In this document: piece by piece, positions 58,444 to 64,000 of the stretch
Layout of the letters: each line of letters begins with the position of its first letter
Position numbering within the stretch: position 1 is the first letter of the stretch
Assembly: GCA_022497155.1 (NCBI GenBank)
Contig: MU385760.1
Span: 62,001-126,000, forward strand
Reading direction: 5' to 3'
DNA: 64,000 nt
Source of the DNA: Whalleya microplaca
Taxonomy: Eukaryota; Ascomycota; Sordariomycetes; Xylariales; Xylariaceae
Position numbers and translations under genes: made by a program
The notes under the pieces: generated by a model
Told to the model about the DNA's origin: nothing
Database searches by the model: none
Seen by the model: the letters and a program-made list of their open reading frames with translations, nothing else

Positions 58444-60600
58444 ATGATTGTAGACGAGATCAACGGTGTGCGACAGAACGGCGACGCCAACGGTCGCGGG
58501 CCGGCCAAGCGGCGTGAAACGAATGGTTCACGACACAGCTCCGAGGTCTGCGTCATTGGCGCTGGCCCGGCCGGCTTGATGTGCGCGTGAGTAGAATGAA
58601 TGAATCTCTTATCCCCCGTATCCATCTCATGATGGAGTAATCGTCGATGCCCGACGCGCCGTTGCCATTTTTGTGCTAACCGCCAATGCAGTGTTCTGCT
58701 GGCCAGATTCGGCGTCAATGTCGAGGTTCTAGATGAACGGGCCGACCAGACACTGGCTGGTCGCGCCGACGGCTTACAGCCCAAGACGATAGAGACGCTG
58801 CGTCAACTTCGTCTTGCGGACGGCCTTTTAATGAGGGGCGCCAAGGTCTTTGACATTTGTTTCTGGGAAGCCACTGCAAACCGCCGATTAAGGCGCTTAG
58901 GCCGTGAAATTCACTATCCTGCATTGGTTGTTGACCTGCTAGATGACTACATTCTCCTCGTCCATCAGGGGGTAGTAGAGGGGGTGTTCTTAGATGATTT
59001 ACGAAAGCGGGGCGTCGAAGTGAAGCGAAGCCACCATTTTGTAAACTTCACGCAACGAGAGGATGAAGAGGGGTTGCTAGAGATTGAGTGCAAACATAGT
59101 ACCACAGAGGAGAAGGACGTGACGCTGTCTAAGTATATAGTAGGGTGTAAGTGCTAGACGACTTCGCGTATGGGGATTTTCCCACTGACTAACTTCATAT
59201 AAAGGTGACGGAGCGCGGTCTAAAGTACGGAACTGTATACCGGACACATATTCCGTAGGCAAGTCTCATGAGTCTGTATGGGCCGTGCTAGATGGAGAGC
59301 TCATCTCAGACTTCCCGGATCTTTGGTCTAAGACCGTTGTCTACAGTGAGCTACATGGGTCCATTCTCATCGTCCCGCGGGAGCGAGGCACAACCCGATT
59401 CTACGTCGAGATCAAGCCCGATACTGAGACTGGCAATTTGCGGTCACTTGGGCAGGAGTTCGTCATGCAGCGGGCCAGGCAGATCCTGGCCCCGTACTCG
59501 GTAGAGTGGCGTACGGTGGAGTGGTTCGGCAATTATCAAATCGGACAGCGAATCGCGAATAAGTTCACAGACCCGCACTTGCGAGCATTCATTGCCGGAG
59601 ATGCAAGCCATACGCATTCGCCCAAAGCGGCCCAGGGAATGAACACGAGCATGCACGACAGCTGGAATCTTGCATGGAAGCTGAACTTCGCAGTAAGGGG
59701 CTTGGCGAAGCCAATCCTACTTGAGTCCTATGAGATGGAACGCCGGAAGATCGCCCATGATCTCATCAACTTTGATTATGAGCACGCGAACCAAATCGCG
59801 GGTGGCGATGCGAGAGCGCTCGCTGAGAACTTCCGTACTAACGTCCGTTTCATTTCGGGAATTGGTGTTGAGTACGACCAGAACGCGCTGAACAACCCCA
59901 GTAAACGATACGGGGGAGAGTTAAGAGCAGGCTGTCTTGTGCCGCCTGCCAAGGTGACGCGCTATATCGACGCAAACCCGATCGACATTCAGCTGGATAT
60001 TCCCATGCTAGGTCAATTCAGGGTGTATTTCTTCGTGCCAGATATTCATAACAGCACACCGTTCCTCCAGACGTTCTGTCAGACGTTATCGAAACCAGAG
60101 TCCTTATTTACTAAACTAAGTCAAGCTGCTGCCACGAGCTATGCACAAAAACCACGTACCCCGACTGGCTCCGATGCCTATGTACGTCCAGAGAGATACA
60201 CGAGCGCCAGTGAACTAATGACTTTCGCTCTCATCAGTAAGTAAAGTCCTCAGGAACATATTGATAATAAACAACAAGATAGCTAACTCGGAGTTTTCAC
60301 ACAGCAACTATGGACAAAGCAAGAGTCGAGATCCAGGATCTCCCGCCACTCTTCGCTCGAAGTGCATGGACATTCTACTTAGACAACGTGCCGTACTTAG
60401 ACACCCGCAGGCAGGCATGTACAAGCAAGTGGGTAGGAACTCTGCAGAAGGATGAGGTGGCAATCGTGGTCTTACGGCCTGATGGCTATGTAGGGACAAT
60501 GAGTAGGTGGGACTCGCTTGGCGGAAACGCCGGTACCGTTGCTGCGGAGTGGCTCAACTCGTACTATGATGGGTTCCTTCAGGTTCCTGAGAGTAAATAA
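58444..60600 (+). CDS. hxnV: FAD monooxygenase of the phenol 2-monooxygenase family, HxnV-like
   Basis: Exons 58,444-58,586, 58,692-59,146, 59,205-60,236 and 60,305-60,600; 641 residues. FAD-binding Rossmann motif G39-A-G41-P-A-G44 (VCVIGAGPAGLMCA), the DG-type CDGARSKVR segment, and the second FAD motif G331-D332 (FIAGDASHTHSPKAAQGMN). The last third is the thioredoxin-like dimer domain of phenol hydroxylases (RVYFFVPD, VVLRPDGYVGTMSRWD). Such enzymes add a hydroxyl group to a phenol or pyridinol ring with NADPH and O2. In A. nidulans the like-built HxnV hydroxylates 2,5-dihydroxypyridine (to 2,3,6-trihydroxypyridine, as I recall). The neighbours make the same role here likely; alone, the sequence would only say phenolic-ring hydroxylase. 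Cytosolic. Confidence 0.82.
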
Positions 60601-61006
60601 TACTACCTAGATGATGAGGACAACCCGGATAGGAAGCGGACCTTAGTGGATGATAAACTCATGCATGGGATTCTTCAACGCATATTGGCAGGCCTGCGAT
60701 GGATTTGACATTTGGTAACCTTGTACCTCTGTATTTTCTGTTATTTCGCAGTTAGTCTTTCCCGGCGGTTTTCCTTGGTAGGATATATCAAGGCACACCC
60801 GCCTTAATGGTCCTAATGCCTACCCTACTCTACCGGTCAACATTCATCTACTCAATCGAGGTTCTAGCCCATTGAAGTGATGGATATGAGTGAAACCCGC
60901 TTGCGGGTTGTCTGCAAAAACATATACCGCATCAGTGTTACAGTTGAGGGAAGGGGGAAGATAATATCAATGTAGATAGCACAATGTTATCGATAGAGTT
61001 TTACTT
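60601..61006. other. Intergenic between convergent HxnV- and HxnX-like genes
   Basis: 0.4 kb, 3' flanks of two genes; no other feature seen. Confidence 0.5.
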
Positions 61007-62764
61007 TTACAACATTGGCTTTGTCTTTGCTTGTGCTCGGGTTTGCTCCCACCTGTTCTCTACATCCTGTATAACGTCGTACGTCAACAGCCAGCCACCG
61101 ACGCCATCGTACCTCCATGGTAAGGGGTCTTCTCCTGACTCTATCCGCGGCTCCAATATAGGGTTTGCCACTCCGAGTCTCTTTTCGTCAAGCTCTCCAA
61201 ATATCTTAAATCTCTCATCCCTTTTCCTCTGTTCTTCACCGTCATGGAGATGGTACAAGTATTGCTGGTAGTTGCCTCTCTCAACTACCTTTTCGGTCCT
61301 CTCTCTACGACAATCTTCATACATCTTTAGTGCTTGTAGCTTTTGTTCCCGAGACTTGCTGGTCAGCTTTGCGAGACAAAGGCCAAGCGCCGCTGCATCT
61401 TCTAAGGCCATGCCACAGCCACCTCATGAGAGAAGTTAGTGGACCAGATGAACGTCAAATAGGAGTCTCAAGCTCTCCTCATGGTATGAACCGCGGCAGG
61501 CTCGGATATAATGCAGCATCAGGGGAGACCTCAGGGTTTTCAGGAGTTGACTCACTGGCAAGGTATGGAAGGGTGGCATGTACACAATCACCCAAAAGCG
61601 TAAATGCACCTGATTCATGAGTCCATCGCTCAAGAGTCGGCCGAATGCAAAGCTTCCACTTCTGTACTGACTCGCAAAGACGTAGAAGTTTCCCTATTAT
61701 GGGATCCCAGTCTTTGTACAATGCTTGCATTTCTTGGACATTCCCGTCCACCGTCATAGCTGCCGCGGGCATGTCGTCCGGGACCAGCAAGACCATATTG
61801 AACAGCTCTCCGCCTCTGAGCACATAATTCACCGCATGCGCGTCTGGTCCCATCCAATAGTTAACTTGAGGATTCTGAATGAAATGTCGCAATTCAGGAT
61901 CAGCCAGCATGTCTTTCGCATTGATTAGCAATCTATACGCGAGGTCTCCCGTCGGCACCGGCGGATCCGGCTTCTTGAGGAGAACCTCGCGCAACCTAGA
62001 CGAAATACCATCTGCACCAACGATAAGATCTCCAGTCACAGTCCTGCCGTCGCTCAGTATCGCCGTCGCAGTGAGCCCATCTTGGGCGCATTCAATATTC
62101 GTCACTCTCGACCGGACTTGAACTACGGCTCCCAGCTCAAGCGCGCGATCCAGAAGGCAGCGATGCAAGTTGGCGCGATGGAAATCCCAAAATGGGGTCC
62201 CCAGGGCCTTTCCATAGGCTTGGAGGTCCATTCTCGACAATCGATTCCCTTTCCAGCCGATCATGTTACACCACCGTGGCATTGTCGCATGCTTGACGAG
62301 CTTGCCCTCCAGTCCCCAGGAAGTCAATATCCTCGAGGAATTGGGCAGAACCTGTATACCGGCACCGATTTCACCGATTTCGGATGCGCTCTCAAGCACA
62401 GTCACATTGTGTCCAGCTAGGAGAATGGATATTGCAGCACCAAGGCCACCAAGACCTATTACACATTCAGGAGTCAGCGAACCATCTATTAGGTGATATC
62501 CGAGGGCAATTTCGAGTACAATCAAAAGCACACACTGGGTGATCAACTCCAGTGTCACATCGCGGGAGTTGATTCCTCCCGAGACCGACTGGTCAGAAAA
62601 TAAATGACTCCGATTACTGACCTGCGCCTACAATGATAACCTAAAATTCAGTTTAATACCTTAATGCGCCAATGCTTTTATACATGTAAAGCCTTACTTA
62701 CATGTAGTTGACTCGGCGGGTCTCTTTTGATTCTCCGCTGCACTTCAGGGGGTGACCGAAGCAT
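61007..62764 (-). CDS. hxnX: FAD monooxygenase, 6-hydroxynicotinate/salicylate hydroxylase type, HxnX-like
   Basis: Exons 62,764-62,702, 62,640-62,622 (19 nt), 62,455-61,556 and 61,422-61,007; 465 residues with frame closed exactly. The first two introns restore the FAD motif VIIVGAGLGGLG (G26-A-G28-x2-G31), which an ATG inside the second intron would miss. Further marks: GADGISSRLRE (DG motif), GD at 316-317 (FTLLGDCVHATLPY) and GCGMALEDAAALG. This is the single-component group A flavin monooxygenase fold of salicylate hydroxylase and bacterial NicC, which turns 6-hydroxynicotinate into 2,5-dihydroxypyridine with loss of CO2. A. nidulans HxnX is built the same way and does this step. Convergent with the HxnV-like gene, divergent from the C2H2 regulator. 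Confidence 0.83.
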
Positions 62765-63565
62765 TTTGGGACGTGTTGCTATATTCGTCCTACAAGATGG
62801 CACACGATGACCTTAGCAAGACAAACGATGGGCACATATCATAATTTATATCACTACATCACAAGCAGTGGACTGCGTTGGCGGAGATAAAGAGAGGAGC
62901 TAAGAGAGACATGGCGTTTTGAGGCATTCAGAACCTTGGAACCTTTCCATAGGTATTCAATCAAGGGTATGCAGGCTCCCGTCATCACCACGTACCTAGA
63001 CCTATTATAGCAAACCTACACAGTGGAAGCTACGGACTGTATGTCAGGTTGCTGCTTGTTTTACATCCGAAGAATACTGCCGGGCTATCTGCAGCCAGTG
63101 CGACTGATAGGAGGTGATTGCAACCCCGCCCACTCTTGCAGACGCGAACACACACATATACAAGGCAGCCAAGGGTGGGGGTCAGAGAAAAGGCCCCGAA
63201 CACAATAGATCGGAACCTAAGTACTTAGCATTGCTTTCAACACACTTCCCCAGTTCCCACACTGGGCACATTCGCAGTCCGCCTTCCCGAATACCAAATC
63301 GTCTGACTAGCTGACTGATTGACCACTGTGCGTTGTGCTCCCTTGGCGCGAACTTGTGAGTGGGAGGAATATTGAGATTTGACAACGACAACACACCGGA
63401 CTATCACACACAACCCTGTTATGCTCATGCGGTAACACGCCCTCTAGTCGCGAAGTCTCTCGTAATAGAATGGGGGCTAGCCATTGTTCAGGAGACTCCA
63501 CATGATCTGCTTTCTCAAGGTGGTGGACAAAAGGTAGGTACTTTATTACGATTAGACCAGCCGAG
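62765..63565. promoter_or_regulatory. Shared upstream region of the HxnX-like and HxnR-like genes
   Basis: 0.8 kb between divergent starts, without a supported gene. A regulator gene sharing its promoter with a structural pathway gene fits pathway-specific control. I could not single out a binding motif. Confidence 0.4.
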
Positions 63566-64000
63566 ATGCAGCCATCCAAGCGAAGATCCCGGGATGCTGG
63601 AGTCCCTAGACGAGTGTTTACTTGTTCCCATGAGGGATGTGGGAGGTCCTTTTCGCGATCTGAGCACCTTCATCGTCACCAGAAGAACCACACCGACGGT
63701 GATGCAACTTGCCCACGATGCCGTGCTCATTTCAAGCGCCAGGACCTTCTTGGTGAGCTCCTGTTCTCCTGCAGACGGTGTGCCGCCTCCGCCTGACATT
63801 ATAGTGCAGATAGGCATATGAAACGCCATCAACAGAGGGATGAAGAAGCTGGCGGTGAGGGCAACGGTATACTAAATACTCGAAAACGTATGTGGAAGGA
63901 TGACAATGGGAAGATAGTCCGCAAAAAGCCGGCAGACTCTAACGGCGCAAGCTATTCCCCAATCCTCGTGCAGGCAGACGAGCCTATCTCACCACCGGTA
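63566..64000 (+). CDS. hxnR: C2H2 zinc-finger transcription factor, HxnR-like (partial at right edge)
   Basis: Exons 63,566-63,752 and 63,810 to the window end (57-nt intron); 126 residues visible. After a basic start (MQPSKRRSRDAGVPRR) come two C2H2 fingers: C-x4-C-x12-H-x3-H (CSHEGC...HQKNH) and C-x2-C-x12-H-x3-H (CPRC...HMKRH). The intron splits the second finger after RQDLL. Next is the stretch EEAGGEGNGILNTRKRMWKD, which I know from fungal regulators with two N-terminal fingers and a distal fungal-specific domain. HxnR, the activator of nicotinate genes in A. nidulans, is of this type. Other members of the class exist, so the name rests mainly on position next to four hxn-like enzyme genes. 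The rest lies outside the window. Confidence 0.7.

Noticed and set aside
61479..61555. Continuation of the HxnX-like frame to a stop at 61,479
   Set aside because: This is intron; splicing at 61,555/61,423 restores the conserved GCGMALEDAAALG segment.

Overview
The window comes from a filamentous ascomycete (Pezizomycotina, probably Sordariomycetes-like; I cannot go lower). The evidence is short spliced introns (mostly 47-170 nt) with GT/AG borders and CTAAC-type branch sites, typical fungal families (Zn2Cys6 and C2H2 regulators, HET-C2 glycolipid transfer protein, GNPAT-like acyltransferase, PDX1/PDX2), and an AT-rich block at about 10.0-19.2 kb whose near absence of CpA/TpG is the mark of repeat-induced point mutation (RIP). 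Exon coordinates were derived by hand; apart from the cases flagged, the joined exons keep one open frame to the stop.

Layout. 1-1466 (-): ASA1-like WD40 protein, cut at its last codons by the left edge. 5.2-8.0 kb (+): Zn2Cys6 regulator. 9.1-9.8 kb (-): POP4/Rpp29 subunit of RNase P/MRP. 9,974-19,241: a Tc1/mariner element with matching terminal inverted repeats and TA flanks, split by a RIP-destroyed Ty3/gypsy retrotransposon (10,311-18,162). The 5' LTR of that retrotransposon carries about 400 bp of non-RIPed DNA, part of which recurs at 35.97-36.14 kb. 19.7-22.4 kb (+): glycerol-3-phosphate/DHAP acyltransferase. 26.8-28.5 kb (+) and 28.9-30.9 kb (-): tail-to-tail MFS sugar-type transporter and secreted beta-lactamase-fold hydrolase. 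35.3-37.8 kb: two small secreted proteins. 40.4-41.2 kb (-): HET-C2-type glycolipid transfer protein. 42.6-45.5 kb (+): phospholipase D. 47.2-48.3 kb (+): single-pass membrane protein. 48.9-49.9 kb (+): GDSL esterase. 50.1-52.6 kb: divergent vitamin B6 pair PDX1 (-) and PDX2 (+), with a TGACTCA site between them.

The most striking region is 53.6-64.0 kb: five genes in alternating orientation encode a cyclic-imidase-type polysaccharide deacetylase (HxnM-like), an amidase-signature enzyme (HxnN-like), a phenol-2-monooxygenase-type flavoprotein (HxnV-like), a 6-hydroxynicotinate/salicylate-hydroxylase-type flavoprotein (HxnX-like) and, at the right edge, a C2H2 regulator (HxnR-like). Together they match the lower pathway and regulator of fungal nicotinate catabolism known from Aspergillus nidulans. 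Ring hydroxylations by the two monooxygenases would be followed by imide ring opening and deamidation. The upper-pathway genes (hxnS, hxnT, hxnW and transporters) are not in the window and may lie to the right.

Long stretches (1.5-5.2, 22.4-26.8, 30.9-35.3, 38-40, 45.5-47.2 kb) have no gene I can support.
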